DNA of 64,000 nt from Trichodesmium sp002260545 (GCF_050016015.1 NZ_JBNHEQ010000230.1:10396-74395), one strand, 5' to 3'; shown: positions 36,891 through 47,340, counted from the stretch's first letter. Notes: generated by a model not told the origin, from the sequence alone. Numbers and translations are program-made.

Positions 36891-38192
36891 TTACCAGCCA
36901 AAAATCAAGCTAGTTCCTTCAGATATTAGATTACCTATATCTGCGAAAGTATCATTATTGTTATTAATTGGGAATCCCCAAAATGAGTCAGAATTTGAAT
37001 CTTCAAATACCTGGTCTATTGTCTGTTCCTCTTGATATATATCAGAGTCAAAATTCATTAATTCCTGAATTTTTACCTTCGCGTGCTCGAAAGATTCTTC
37101 TACTAATAAATCTTCTTTACTTCCCTGGGGATATTGATTTATATCTAGATAATTTTCGATTTTGTGTGAGTCTCTATCTCCTGGAAAAAAAGATTGTAAA
37201 TTATTCCCTGGCCAGCTAGGAAGATTATGTTGGTCTTCAGGAACAGCTATTGCTGGAAAACTTTTGAGACGGCTAGGAAAATCATCTTCTCGTAATAAAT
37301 AGTCAACATTATCGGAACTAATTCCTTGGAAATTTGTAAAGGGAGAGAAAGCTAATATTCTTGTTCTTTCCTGAATATTTTCGGGCAGTTGATTATATAT
37401 ATCTTCAGCAAAAAAGTTGCCTTGGGAATGAGCAATAATTAAAAATTTGTCTTCCAAACTATTTCCTTGGTCAATATTTTGAATTCTTTCCACCACACTG
37501 TTAGTAAATTGCGTACCTTCAAAATCATTTCCTGAAGTAACAGCTTGAACAATAGACTGGGCAAAGTCGAAGTTAATAGGTTTTGGTTTGCCTGAAAGAT
37601 TATATGTTTCTTCCTCAACCTGAGAATTAATACCTGTTGCGGTTAGTAAATTGTTTACTAATGGGATGGTATTTTGGTAGTCTGCCAAAGTGTTATTAAC
37701 ACCATTGATATAAAATGAATGAATGGGTGCTTCTTGATTAGAGGTATCTGGTATTAAAGGTTCATCTTGAGTAAAATCGGGAACTACAATTTCACCAGTT
37801 ATTTGGTCAAAGTTATTATTTGTAACCAGTGGCTCGTTTTCTGTAAATTCTGTTAGGATATCCTGAGCTTGATTGTCAAGATTAATGTTAGTAGAAGCAT
37901 TGGAATAAGAATCATTAAAAATCGTTGTAGTTGATGAACTACTGTTAGTAGTATTTGCTGTAGAGAAGATGCTAGTTGTGAATGAGTTATTGTTAGTATT
38001 GGAGTTAGATATGGAAATCTGATTACTATTCGTAACTGTATTTCCAAAAGGTGAAAAAATACTCATTGATGAACTGCCATTAAAAGGACTATTCATCTGC
38101 ATAGTTCCGAAAGGTGAAAAAAGATTCATTGATGAACTGCCATTAAAAGGACTACTCATCTGCATACTTCCGAAAGATGAAAAAAGATTCAT
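36891..38192 (-). CDS. Lipase-like alpha/beta hydrolase with repeat leader
   Basis: 433-aa protein. Residues 1-51 are two and a half copies of a 21-residue unit (first part MNLFSPFGTMQMNSPFNG), followed by a Ser/Asn/Thr-rich linker (52-105) beginning NTVTNSNQISISNSN. The hydrolase domain (about 158-390) has HSFYINGVNNTLADYQNT, the nucleophile elbow AHSQG at 254-258 (Ser256) and a possible base in RDSHKIENYL. No classical signal peptide. The leader, linker and Shine-Dalgarno (AAGGAGAAAC) are shared with the RTX protein downstream in this list, so both are probably exported by the same route. Substrate unknown. Confidence 0.75.
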   Translation of the reverse strand: MNLFSSFGSMQMSSPFNGSSSMNLFSPFGTMQMNSPFNGSSSMSIFSPFGNTVTNSNQISISNSNTNNNSFTTSIFSTANTTNSSSSTTTIFNDSYSNASTNINLDNQAQDILTEFTENEPLVTNNNFDQITGEIVVPDFTQDEPLIPDTSNQEAPIHSFYINGVNNTLADYQNTIPLVNNLLTATGINSQVEEETYNLSGKPKPINFDFAQSIVQAVTSGNDFEGTQFTNSVVERIQNIDQGNSLEDKFLIIAHSQGNFFAEDIYNQLPENIQERTRILAFSPFTNFQGISSDNVDYLLREDDFPSRLKSFPAIAVPEDQHNLPSWPGNNLQSFFPGDRDSHKIENYLDINQYPQGSKEDLLVEESFEHAKVKIQELMNFDSDIYQEEQTIDQVFEDSNSDSFWGFPINNNNDTFADIGNLISEGTSLIFGW

Positions 38193-38343
38193 ATTAAGTT
38201 TCTCCTTAATTTTTAGTGATTCAGACTTCTCTAATACTGAAAATTAACCTAATTAATAAGTTGATTCTAATATTAGAAGTAGTTGAATGAATTTGATTTG
38301 TTTCAGTCTGACATGAGGTTCTAAAATATTCCAGCACAAAAAT

Positions 38344-38373
38344 AGATCATTTTGAATCTGTGCATAATGATCT
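38344..38373. promoter_or_regulatory. Inverted repeat AGATCA-N18-TGATCT, copy 1
   Basis: AGATCATT and AATGATCT form a 30-bp dyad about 150 bp upstream of the lipase-like start. The same dyad with the same 18-base spacing occurs upstream of the RTX gene at 40159-40188, inside a longer similar region of about 120 bp. Candidate operator of an unknown regulator. Confidence 0.55.
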
Positions 38374-38400
38374 AATTTTGTGCTTGATAAATAGTGGGTA

Positions 38401-38720
38401 ATTTGTTATGTGAAGAGTATGATAGATTTTTTATTTAAAAAAGGTTAAATGTACATGGGCTATTTGCGTAAGTCCTGACTAATTTGGAAGAAGAGTTTTT
38501 CCAGGTTCTTCATCTGGGTATTTCTCTTTTTGCGGATTTAATAGTAAGTCTTTGCTTTCATACAAAATCAGCTTATGAAAAGCTAGATTTTCCAAATCAT
38601 TCCAACTTTTCTGCCTTCTGTTTCTGCCTTCTACTTTCTCCGTTAACTTCATAATAACGGATAATAAGTAAGTTGTTATGTGAAAAGTATGATAGATTTT
38701 TTATTTAAAAAACGTTAAAT
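38401..38720. repeat. 50-bp direct repeat pair
   Basis: 38401-38450 and 38671-38720 agree at about 47 of 50 positions (core tatgatagattttttattta). They frame a 220-bp AT-rich stretch with a partial family A end (gcgtaagtcctga). No gene in the 627-bp spacer. Confidence 0.7.
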
Positions 38721-38819
38721 ATTTACTCTTAAATGTCATACCATCTATTCTTATTTCTATGAACGAGTAGTAAGGACAAATAGTGATTTGCCCCTACCTG
38801 TTAATTTATCAAATTGATA

Positions 38820-40073
38820 TTAGACAAATTCAAAAGAGCTACTGTTTAAATTCAAATTCGTGTTATTTTTGACAATTCCAATTAATTCGTCCTGACGACT
38901 AAAACCAGAAACTCCATCATCATCCAGGAAAATTCGAGTATGACCCGATACCTCCTTTAAGACATAATTACTCGCCGATCCATTCAGTTGAATTTTATCT
39001 TCACTGGGATTAAAATCTTGGAGGACAGCATAATCTCTTTTGCCAGAATTTGAAGAGTTACCATCGTTATAATAGACATTGCTGTTGTCTCCAAGTATGA
39101 ACTGATCGGGTCCTGTTCCTCCGGTTAAGCGGTCTCTTTCTCCTCGTCCAGCATTGCCAGTGCTAGTTATGGTAACAGTTGATACTCCATTATTTGTAAT
39201 TGTACTCACATTAGCATTAACACCAATTAGTAAGTCAACTCCTGCACCAGCAACTAATCGATCGCTGCCAGATCCACCTGTGAGAGTGTCGTTACCATTT
39301 CCAGCGTTTAACCTGTCATTACCTGAACTTCCATTGAGAGTGTCGTTACCATTTCCAGCGTTTAACCTGTCATTACCCGAACTTCCATTGAGAATGTCGT
39401 TACCCGAACCTCCGTTGAGAATGTCGTTACCCGAACCTCCATTGAGAATGTCGTTACCATTTCCAGCATTTAACCTGTCATTACCAGAACTTGCATTGAG
39501 AATGTCGTTACCATTACCACCTATTAAAGTATCTTTGCCAGAACCTGCATTAATAATATCGTTGCCGTTTAAACCATTGAGTCTATCATTGCCGGAAAAT
39601 CCTTTAATAATATTGCTACTACTATTACCGTTAATAACATCGTTACCATTGGTACCTTCAAAAATGTTTGACGATCCAGAACCACCAATATTAATGTTAG
39701 AAATAGAAGTTATAGAGGACCCATTAGTAGAACCACCAACATTAATGTTAGAAACAGAATTTGAAGAAGATTCATTAATAGTTGTTATCGTTGATGAATT
39801 GCTGTTAATAGATGAATTGTTGGTATTGGAGTTAGAAATGGAAACCTGAGATGAATTATTATTACTATTGGAATTAGAAATGGAAGTCTGATTTGTGTTC
39901 ATAACCATATTTCCAAAAGGTGAAGACATACTCATGGATGGAGTACGATTATTAGGACTATTCATAACCATATTTCCAAAAGGTGAAGACATACTCATGG
40001 ATGGAGTACGATTACCAGGACTATTCATCACCATAGTTTGATTTATGCTTTGAAAAAGTGAAGAGAAATTCAT
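38820..40073 (-). CDS. RTX-type calcium-binding repeat protein with repeat leader
   Basis: 417-aa protein from the chosen start 40073 (MNFSSLFQS), which has an AAAGGAG site 7 bases upstream; the longer reading to 40226 runs through the regulatory region. The leader has 21-residue units (MSMSSPFGNMVMNSPNN...), then an Asn/Ser-rich linker beginning NTNQTSISNSN. About ten RTX nonapeptides (GGSGNDILN, GNGNDTLNG) bind calcium in a beta-roll. The C-terminus (RDYAVLQDFNPSEDKIQLNGSA) is common in cyanobacterial RTX proteins. Probably surface or secreted; type I secretion is the usual route. Shares leader and promoter with the lipase-like gene. Confidence 0.85.
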   Translation of the reverse strand: MNFSSLFQSINQTMVMNSPGNRTPSMSMSSPFGNMVMNSPNNRTPSMSMSSPFGNMVMNTNQTSISNSNSNNNSSQVSISNSNTNNSSINSNSSTITTINESSSNSVSNINVGGSTNGSSITSISNINIGGSGSSNIFEGTNGNDVINGNSSSNIIKGFSGNDRLNGLNGNDIINAGSGKDTLIGGNGNDILNASSGNDRLNAGNGNDILNGGSGNDILNGGSGNDILNGSSGNDRLNAGNGNDTLNGSSGNDRLNAGNGNDTLTGGSGSDRLVAGAGVDLLIGVNANVSTITNNGVSTVTITSTGNAGRGERDRLTGGTGPDQFILGDNSNVYYNDGNSSNSGKRDYAVLQDFNPSEDKIQLNGSASNYVLKEVSGHTRIFLDDDGVSGFSRQDELIGIVKNNTNLNLNSSSFEFV

Positions 40074-40158
40074 TATGTTTCTCCTTTCAGAATTAACTGA
40101 ATATATTTGATTACTTTCAAGTTTGACATTGACTCTCAGAATACTCCAGCACAAAAAC

Positions 40159-40188
40159 AGATCAGTTAGATTTGGTGTATAATGATCT
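40159..40188. promoter_or_regulatory. Inverted repeat AGATCA-N18-TGATCT, copy 2
   Basis: AGATCAGT...AATGATCT, 30 bp in all, in the divergent region between the RTX gene (start 40073) and the interrupted NTPase gene (start 40225). Same spacing as copy 1 at 38344-38373. Candidate operator acting on one or both genes. Confidence 0.55.
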
Positions 40189-40224
40189 AAATTTGTTCTT
40201 GACAAGCAGGGAATAAGGTGTTGC

Positions 40225-43200
40225 ATGAAAACTCTGAAAGCCTCATCTGAAGGACTTAAAAAAATTAACGAAGCTATTGAGCAAATCCAAACAGAAAAAT
40301 CATTGGCATTAAGTAACGATTATTGGGTGGATGAAGCTAGTAAGTTTCTACCAATGGATAAAATTGGAAAGAAAGAAATTTCGGGTAGTGTTTCAAAACC
40401 CACCTGGCACCGATTCCGAAATAATACTGGTGTAAAACCTAAAAATTTCCAAGCATTCTGCCAAGTTTTAGGATGAAATTGGGAAGATATAGTTGATAAT
40501 ATTCAACCTGCATCTTCGGATTTAAAAAAAGCCCCTACTACTTCTCACTTTTTCGGACGTACTGAAGAATTAGAAGAATTAAATAAATCTATTTTGCAGG
40601 AAAAATGTAACCTAATTCTACTCCTTGGTCGAGGCGGTATTGGGAAAACAAGTTTATCAATTCAATTAAGAAACAAAGTTCAGAATAATTTTGAATATAT
40701 AATTTGGCGAAGTCTTGAAGCATCTCCAACAGTAGAAAACATTCTGGAAGATTCAATCAAGTTCTTTTCTAACCAACAAGAAACTATACTGCCAGAAACT
40801 TTAGATGAAAAAATAACTAGACTAATTCATTATTTTTCATCCTCTCGTTGTTTACTGATACTAGATAATGCAGAATCAATTCTTCAAAGTGGCAATCAAA
40901 CAGGTAAATATCGGGAAGGTTATCAAGGTTATGGTAATTTACTCAAGCGAATAGCTGAGTCATCCCATAAAAGTTGTTTGTTAATTACCAGCCGAGAAAA
41001 ACCACAAGCAATGGATTTAATTGCTAAAAAAACTAAAACTATCAAAATCTTAGAATTAGAAGGTTTAAATCTAGAAAACAGTCAAAAAATATTTACAGAA
41101 ACAGAACATGGAGAATTTTCTGGCTCAGAAGATGAATGGAAATTAGTTATTGAACATTATGCAGGTAATCCTTCTGCGTTGGAAGTTGTAGCAGCAAGTA
41201 TTCAAGAAGTATTGGGAGGAAATGTATCTAAATTTGTAGAAGATTATTTAAAATTAGGACAGCTAAAATTCGAGCAGATTAACGATTTATATGAACGTCA
41301 GTTTAATCGTTTATCTACCTCAGAACAGGAAATTATGTATTGGCTGGCAATTAATTATGAACCAGCTTCAGATACGGAATTAAAAGAAGATATTATTTCC
41401 TGGCAAACTAAACAAGAATTACTTCAATCATTAAGCTCTTTAAAACGGCGATCGCTAATCAAAACTACCGAATTAGGATATATAGTTATACCCGTAATCA
41501 GGGAATATCTTATTGCTCGATTAATAGATGAAATTTGCGAAGAAATTAAGACTGCTCAAATACAACTTTTTAATAACTACTGTCTCTGCAAAGCAACAGC
41601 AAAAGATTATATTCGAGAAACTCAAATTCGCCTGATTATCCAACCACTATTAGAAAGATTACTGCAAGAATTAGGAGGGAAAATAAATCTCGCAAATCAA
41701 CTCCAACAAATCATCTCAAATTGCCAACAAAAATCTCCTCAAGCTCCTGGATATTTAGGAGGGAATATTCTCAACATTTTGTCTCAGCTAAATACCGATT
41801 TAACCAACTATGATTTTTCTTATTTAACTATTTGTCAAGCCTATCTTCAAGGAGTTGAATTACATCAGATTAATTTTGCCAATTCTAATTTTTCTAAATC
41901 AATTTTTTCCGAACCTTTAGGCAGTATTCTTTGCGTCGCATTTAGTTATGATGGTAAACTTTGGGCAACGGGAGATGCGGATAGAAATATTTATATTTGG
42001 CGAGTAGCGGACGGTCAATTTATAACTAATTGTTTAGGTCATACTAATTGGGTAAGGTCTCTGGTTTTTCATCCTCAAAAACCAATTTTAATTAGTAGCA
42101 GTAATGACTTTACTGTGAAATTATGGAATATTGAAACAGGTGAATGTTTGGCTACATTAGCAGGACACACCGGGCAAGTTTGGTCTGTTGCTTTGAGTCC
42201 AGATGGTAATACTTTAGCTAGTGCTAGTAATGATGGTACCGTAAGATTGTGGGATATTAACTCTCATCAATGTCTTCACGTTTTACAAGAGCATATTTTC
42301 TGGGTAGTAGAAGTTGCTTTCAATGCTCAAGGAACAAAAATAGCTAGTGGTAGTGCAGACCAAACCGTAAAATTATGGGATGTTCAGACTGGTAAATGTA
42401 TCAATAGTTGGCGACAACCAAATCATGTCGTCCGAGCGATCGCTTTTAGTCCTGATGGAGAAACTCTAGCTACTGGTAGCGATGATAATTTTGTCAGGTT
42501 ACTGGATATCCATAGTGGTAAATGTATCAAAACTTTTCCCGGACACAACGGACGAGTTTGGTCAGTTGTTTTTAGTCCTGACAATCAAACTCTAGCTAGC
42601 GGTAGTACAGATCAAACTGTGAAGTTATGGGATATCGAAACTGGTGAATTATTACTTACTTTACCGGAAAAAAATCGACGAGTCCGAGCAATAACCTTTA
42701 GTAGCGATGGTAAAACTCTCATTAGTGGGAGCGACGATCAAAGTGTCAGGTTATGGGATATTCCCAAAGGTGAACCTTTGAAGACTATCAACGGTTACAC
42801 TCAAAGAGTCTGGTCAGTTGCTTTCTCTCCTGACGGTCAAACTTTAGTGAGTGGGAGTGACGACTGCACAATTAGACTCTGGAATATTGAAACAGGTGAC
42901 AGTAAAACTTTAGGTCGTCATACAAAGCGCGTTCAATCAGTTGCTTTCCATCCTCAAGGAACAAAAATAGCTAGTGGTGGAAATGATGGTCAGATTAGAC
43001 TATGGGATATTGCGACTGGGAAATGCTCAGTTCTCCCCGAAAGACATGGAGACTGGATATGGTTAGTTGCTTTTTATGAGGAAGGAAAAAAACTGATTAG
43101 TGTTGGAGACGATCGCTGTATTAAATTGTGGGATATGAATACAAATAGCTGTCTACAAACTTTCAAAGATTATCCAAACTGGTTGTGGTCAGTTGCGATG

Positions 43201-43767
43201 AGTCCTGATAATCAAAATTTAGCGATCGCCAGCGATAGTAAATTATTACAAACCTGGAATATTGAAACGGGAGAGCTTACAGACATAGGAGAACATCAAG
43301 ATAAATTGCGTCAAGTTGCTTGGAGTTCTAATGGTAAAATTATTGCCAGTGCTAGTGATGACCTCACTGTTAAACTCTGGAATGCTACTACAGGAGAATG
43401 TCTACATACTTTTGCAGAATATACCAATCAAATTAGAGCGCTCGAATTTAGTCCTGATAGTAATCTGATAGTAGCTGGTGGGGACGATCATACAATTAAA
43501 CTCTGGGATGTTGAAAGTGGGCAGCTCTGGCAAACTTTAACAGGACATGAAAATACTATTCGTTCTGTAGCTTTTAGTCATGACGGAGCGATGGTTGCAA
43601 GTGGTAGCGAAGACCAGACCATTAAACTGTGGAATACTCAAACAGGTAGCTGCATTAAAACTCTCAAAGCAAAACGCTTCTATGAAGGAATGAATATTAC
43701 AGATGCTACAGGATTAACTGAAGGCCAAAAAGAAACTCTACTCACATTGGGGGCCACCGTAATATAG
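40225..43767 (+). pseudogene. STAND NTPase with WD40 repeats, interrupted by TGA
   Basis: One reading frame of about 1180 codons broken by TGA at 40474-40476. Before it: an N-terminal domain (MKTLKASSEGLKKINEAIEQ, ending NFQAFCQVLG). After it: NWEDIVDNI, then FFGRTEELEELN, the P-loop GRGGIGKT at about 135-142, Walker B CLLILDNAES, an NB-ARC-like core, and about 14 WD40 repeats (SPDGQTLVSGSDDCTIRLWN-type). Intact relatives read CQVLGLNWE, so TGA replaces a leucine codon (TTA or TTG). Such proteins are STAND signalling ATPases, some in phage defence. A downstream start at 40594 would remove the N-terminal domain. Divergent from the RTX gene. Confidence 0.82.
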
Positions 43768-43798
43768 TAGGGACTTTGTATAGAAAGTCCCTACTAAA
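43766..43798. terminator. Hairpin at the end of the WD40 gene
   Basis: AGTAGGGACTTT and AAAGTCCCTACT pair around a 6-base loop, right at the TAG stop. It is followed by A-rich sequence rather than a T-tract, so it may be a repeat of the GTAGGGAC family used as a 3' stem rather than a classic terminator. Confidence 0.5.
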
Positions 43799-43806
43799 AA
43801 ATTTAT

Positions 43807-43890
43807 ATGGCTCAAGTTGACAAAATCTTCAGCCAAGCTGGCCATAAATTAGACTTAGAAAGTCTTTATGCTGATCTAGCTTCTGCTTAG
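43807..43890 (+). other. 27-codon ORF, perhaps a gene remnant
   Basis: Short ATG-to-TAG frame MAQVDKIFSQAGHKLDLESL then YADLASA. No recognised family; the amphipathic sequence looks protein-like and its stop codon may mark a truncated gene. No strong ribosome-binding site. The rest of the spacer to 44016 holds nothing else. Confidence 0.25.
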
Positions 43891-44016
43891 TCAAATTTTA
43901 TTGAAAAATCAACGGTTGAGTTTAATGTTTTTTTATACCAATTAGAGATATAATTTATATCTCGATATCTACTAACAAAAACTGAACCTTAAGAATTTTC
44001 AATTCATTCTTTTCTT

Positions 44017-45054
44017 CTAAGGAGTAGGATTCGGATATTTAGCATGAACCTCATCAATTTCAGCAATAATTTCTTCAGTTAAATTTATCTCCACACTACT
44101 AATATTTTCCTTCAATTGTTCCATAGTTGTTGCTCCAATAATTGTACTAGCTACGAACCATCTAGAACGTACATAAGCTAATGCTAATTGTGCCGGAGTC
44201 ATATTATTTTTATGAGCAATTTCTACATAAGCTTTTACTGCTTCTGTCATATTTGTTTTACGATAACGTTGCTCAAATCCAGGGAATAAAGATAAACGAG
44301 AATTTTCAGGAATCCCATCTAAATATTTACCTGTTAAAAGACCAAAAGCTAGAGGACTATAAGCCATTAATCCCACATTATTAAATCGACAAGCTTCTGC
44401 TAAATTTATATTAAAAACACGGTTAACTAAACTAAAAGCATTTTGAATTGAAACTATTTTTGGTAAACCTAATTTTTCCGCCAGATGAGAAAATTCACAT
44501 ACTCCCCAAGCTGTCTCATTACTTACTCCTAAATAACGAATTTTTCCAGCTTTAATTAACTCAGAAAATACTTCTAATTGTTCGGCAATAGGTGTAGTAT
44601 CTCGCTCGTTTTTTTGGTCATAATCGGGCATCCCAAATAGAGGCACATAACGGTCAGGCCAATGAATTTGATAAAGGTCAATATAGTCAGTTTGAAGACG
44701 ACGCAAACTGTCTTCTATTGCTTGCTGAATATTCGGGCGGTCAACTTGATTCTTTCCACCACGAATCCAAGTCATTTTAGGATTTGGTCCGGCAATTTTT
44801 GTGGCAATAATTAATTTATCGCGCTGTTGTTTAACTAACCATTCACCAATATATTCTTCTGTTTTTCCTTGAGTTTCAGCCTTAGTTGGAACTGGATACA
44901 TTTCTGCTGCATCAATAAAATTAATACCTTCAGCAACAGCATAATTAAGTTGTTGATGAGCTTCTTCAATAGTGTTTTGCTGCCCATAAGTCATGGTGCC
45001 TAAACAGATTTCTGATACATTGAGGTTACTATCGCCAAGTTTGTTGTATTTCAT
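44017..45054 (-). CDS. Aldo/keto reductase (Tas-like)
   Basis: 345-aa NADPH-dependent aldo/keto reductase of the Tas branch. It has LGTMTYGQQNT at the start, the catalytic Asp/Tyr in FIDAAEMYP and Lys in IATKIAG. The active-site His lies in IDLYQIHWPDRYVP and the nucleotide-binding region near STIIGATTMEQL close to the C-terminus. The 345-residue length and the PLFG insertion (RYVPLFGMPDYD) match Tas. Cytosolic; substrate unknown. Monocistronic, convergent with the WD40 gene. Confidence 0.92.
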   Translation of the reverse strand: MKYNKLGDSNLNVSEICLGTMTYGQQNTIEEAHQQLNYAVAEGINFIDAAEMYPVPTKAETQGKTEEYIGEWLVKQQRDKLIIATKIAGPNPKMTWIRGGKNQVDRPNIQQAIEDSLRRLQTDYIDLYQIHWPDRYVPLFGMPDYDQKNERDTTPIAEQLEVFSELIKAGKIRYLGVSNETAWGVCEFSHLAEKLGLPKIVSIQNAFSLVNRVFNINLAEACRFNNVGLMAYSPLAFGLLTGKYLDGIPENSRLSLFPGFEQRYRKTNMTEAVKAYVEIAHKNNMTPAQLALAYVRSRWFVASTIIGATTMEQLKENISSVEINLTEEIIAEIDEVHAKYPNPTP

Positions 45055-45406
45055 CGGTTTGTTTTTTAGTAAATTATCTAATTTTATCTTAGCATTAATG
45101 GGAAAAATGAAAATATTTATAGTTGTTTTTTTGAGATGGGAAACAAAAAATATGAGATTTATTTAGATATGCTTGTCGGGCTTATTGAGCAATAAAAACT
45201 ACCATTTTACTATATTTTTTCTTTAACTTGCTAAACTAAAAACTTTCCTATCTTCCTGATTAAAATTTCAGTTTTTCTTGCCTATACTATTGTAAGAATT
45301 CAGTTATTAGGGTTTAGCCCATCCTACGGAATGCTACGCAAACAGCTTTTTAATGAATGAAGTAAGCTTTCTTTTAACTTCTACTAGATTTTACATCAGA
45401 AAATTG

Positions 45407-45517
45407 GGCGTTGCTGAATCAAGGTATGAAAATAAAAGTTGAACAATCTCAAATATTTATTATTCAATAGTTTAGGAACTACCAAAAATAGAAATCATAC
45501 CCAAAATCAGCAACGCC
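45407..45517. repeat. MITE-like element, family D
   Basis: 111 bp from GGCGTTGCTGAATC to AATCAGCAACGCC. Its body, with gtatgaaaataaaa and gaacaatctcaaatattt, matches the reverse complement of 17155-17262. Confidence 0.7.
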
Positions 45518-45782
45518 GAAAATTGAAGCACAAGAACGGCAAACTACAGTTGTAAATCCATACAATTCTGTGGCAGAAAATGTAGATGTATCTTCGAAGC
45601 TGATAGTTAACTGCTGAATACTTAGATAGTATTTTTAATATTCTTTGATGCAATAGATATCACATTTTTGATAAGATAAGGGTTTGGAAACTCAACCCCT
45701 ACAATAGCTTGCCTGTGAATTTATCAGTTGGTTTTTGTACTATCTTTTTTAGTAATTTATAGTTCCCTCAAATTTATGGTAA

Positions 45783-45805
45783 GGGTTTGGAAACCAAACC
45801 CCTAC
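45783..45805 (-). terminator. Hairpin after mtnD
   Basis: On the minus strand GGGTTTGG, loop tttc, CCAAACCC within 10 bp of the mtnD stop. A near copy lies at 45680-45705. No long T-run, so the terminator role is tentative. Confidence 0.4.
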
Positions 45806-45809
45806 AATA

Positions 45810-46352
45810 TTATTTATTAAAACAAATTTCTGTACCAGTATAATGAGGAACCCAACCTTCTGTTGAAACGAAATATCTAACAGCTTTAACCATCTTTTTT
45901 TCTGTTAAATAAAACCAATGTTCTGTATTAGCTGGTACATTAATATATTCTTGTGGTTGTACTGTTAATTCGACTTGACTATTGTCAGGACGTACAAAAC
46001 CAAAAATACCTTCTCCTGCCACAATATAACGTACTTCATCATCTGCATGGGTATGACATTTATCGAACTTTGATAACATTGCATCAAGATTAGGAATTTC
46101 TGGATGTATTGCTACTAAGTCTCGTGACTGATAACCAGCACTTTCTTTTAGTTCCTCAAAATAGTTATCCAAACTTTGTAATAATTGTTCTTTTTCATCA
46201 TCGCTCAGTACATCTTTTGCTAGTAGATTATGAGTTTCTGAATTCTCTCCTACAGGCCAATAATTCAGTTTTACATTTAAGGGTTCAAGTTCACGAGAAA
46301 TATCGTTGATTTGAGTGTAAATTGTACCGTCTTCTAGTTTGAGTATTGCCAT
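45810..46352 (-). CDS. mtnD: Acireductone dioxygenase
   Basis: 180-aa cupin enzyme of the methionine salvage pathway, converting acireductone with oxygen to the methionine precursor (or the CO-releasing product, depending on metal). Metal ligands are visible: His100, His102 and Glu106 in HTHADDE, and His145 in NTEHWF. The N-terminal LEDG and the end VPHYTGTEICF are family features. Cytosolic; Fe or Ni bound. No other mtn genes are next to it. ATG start MAILKLEDG; downstream hairpins. Confidence 0.92.
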   Translation of the reverse strand: MAILKLEDGTIYTQINDISRELEPLNVKLNYWPVGENSETHNLLAKDVLSDDEKEQLLQSLDNYFEELKESAGYQSRDLVAIHPEIPNLDAMLSKFDKCHTHADDEVRYIVAGEGIFGFVRPDNSQVELTVQPQEYINVPANTEHWFYLTEKKMVKAVRYFVSTEGWVPHYTGTEICFNK

Positions 46353-47340
46353 ATTTTACCTTTTTATTTATGACTAAAATTGATTCGATAAGCAAGATAA
46401 TTCTTGTTTATCTTGACTATCACATTTTAGCACTATTTGTTGTGTGATAATAATTATTATACAGGACTGATAGTTTTTAAACCAACAACTACATTATTCT
46501 GTTTACCAAAAAATTAAGGTATAAAGCCTCTCCATTCATGGAGAAAAAAGAAAAAAAATCCTTTTAGTCAATCCTATTCTGTATAAGAAGAAGTAATTAT
46601 TAATTATTAATTTTTGAAGATCGGGGCAAAGCAACTATACTTAAGCTAGGAGGATTAGAGTAAATTTGAAAAAATTACCTTTTGACGAGCCAATTTACCG
46701 AATAATTAATAATTAATAGTTAATAATTAATAATTAAGAGTTGATAGCCAATAATTAATTATTCATTCAAAAATTAAGGTTTAAAGCCTCCCCTTTCAAG
46801 GGGATAAATAAAAAAAAATTCCTTTTAGCAAATCCTATCCGTTTCAAGAAGGGGTAATTATTAATTATTAATTGTTCATTGTTAATTGCTGAATTAGTTC
46901 TTTATTTTGATTTTTATTTTAACTTTCCCTAAAATCTTCAATTTTTTACCTCATTTAATTCCTAACTCGTATCTCAAAAACTAATACCATTTATCTCTCA
47001 CAATGCACTTAATAATTGTTGATTAAGCCTAATGTCACTAAGAATTTTATTTCTCAATAATAATGAGATTCATAGATAAATGATATAATATTATGTCGGC
47101 TTGAATAGTTATAATTGAAGTTCGCAGTAAGGCTTTAGTCCTAAGTTATAGATATTGCTCAAGTCCTACTGCAAACAAAAACTTTTTTATCACTTATTAT
47201 CCGGAAATAATATAAGTCATAATCTTGAACAAAAAATTATACATATCAGAAATAATACGGAGTTTTATGAATTTTGGGAACTGTCAAATTTATCTTACTA
47301 AATTATGCTATATTGAGAAATAATTTACCTTATTTTTTCA
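46353..47340. other. Long AT-rich spacer with two family C repeats
   Basis: Contains paired family C blocks at about 46500-46620 and 46765-46880 (both tttaaagcctc..., a short ctccc/gggga stem, then tccttttag and attattaattatta runs). The remainder to 47340 is AT-rich; no gene, promoter or RNA was recognised. Confidence 0.5.

Larger units (their letters stand above)
45055..45809. other. Spacer with family D element and hairpins
   Basis: 755 bp without gene. Contains a family D element (45407-45517) and two copies of a GGGTTTGG hairpin region (45678-45705 and 45781-45808). The latter follows the mtnD stop codon. Confidence 0.5.

Noticed and set aside
39154..39849. 231-aa plus-strand ORF antisense to the RTX gene
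   Set aside because: Its Ser/Leu/Pro repeats mirror the RTX nonapeptides of the minus-strand gene; it is a shadow frame.
40474..40476. TGA read as selenocysteine or tryptophan
   Set aside because: Genes in this window use TGA as stop, no SECIS-like structure was noticed and relatives have leucine here.
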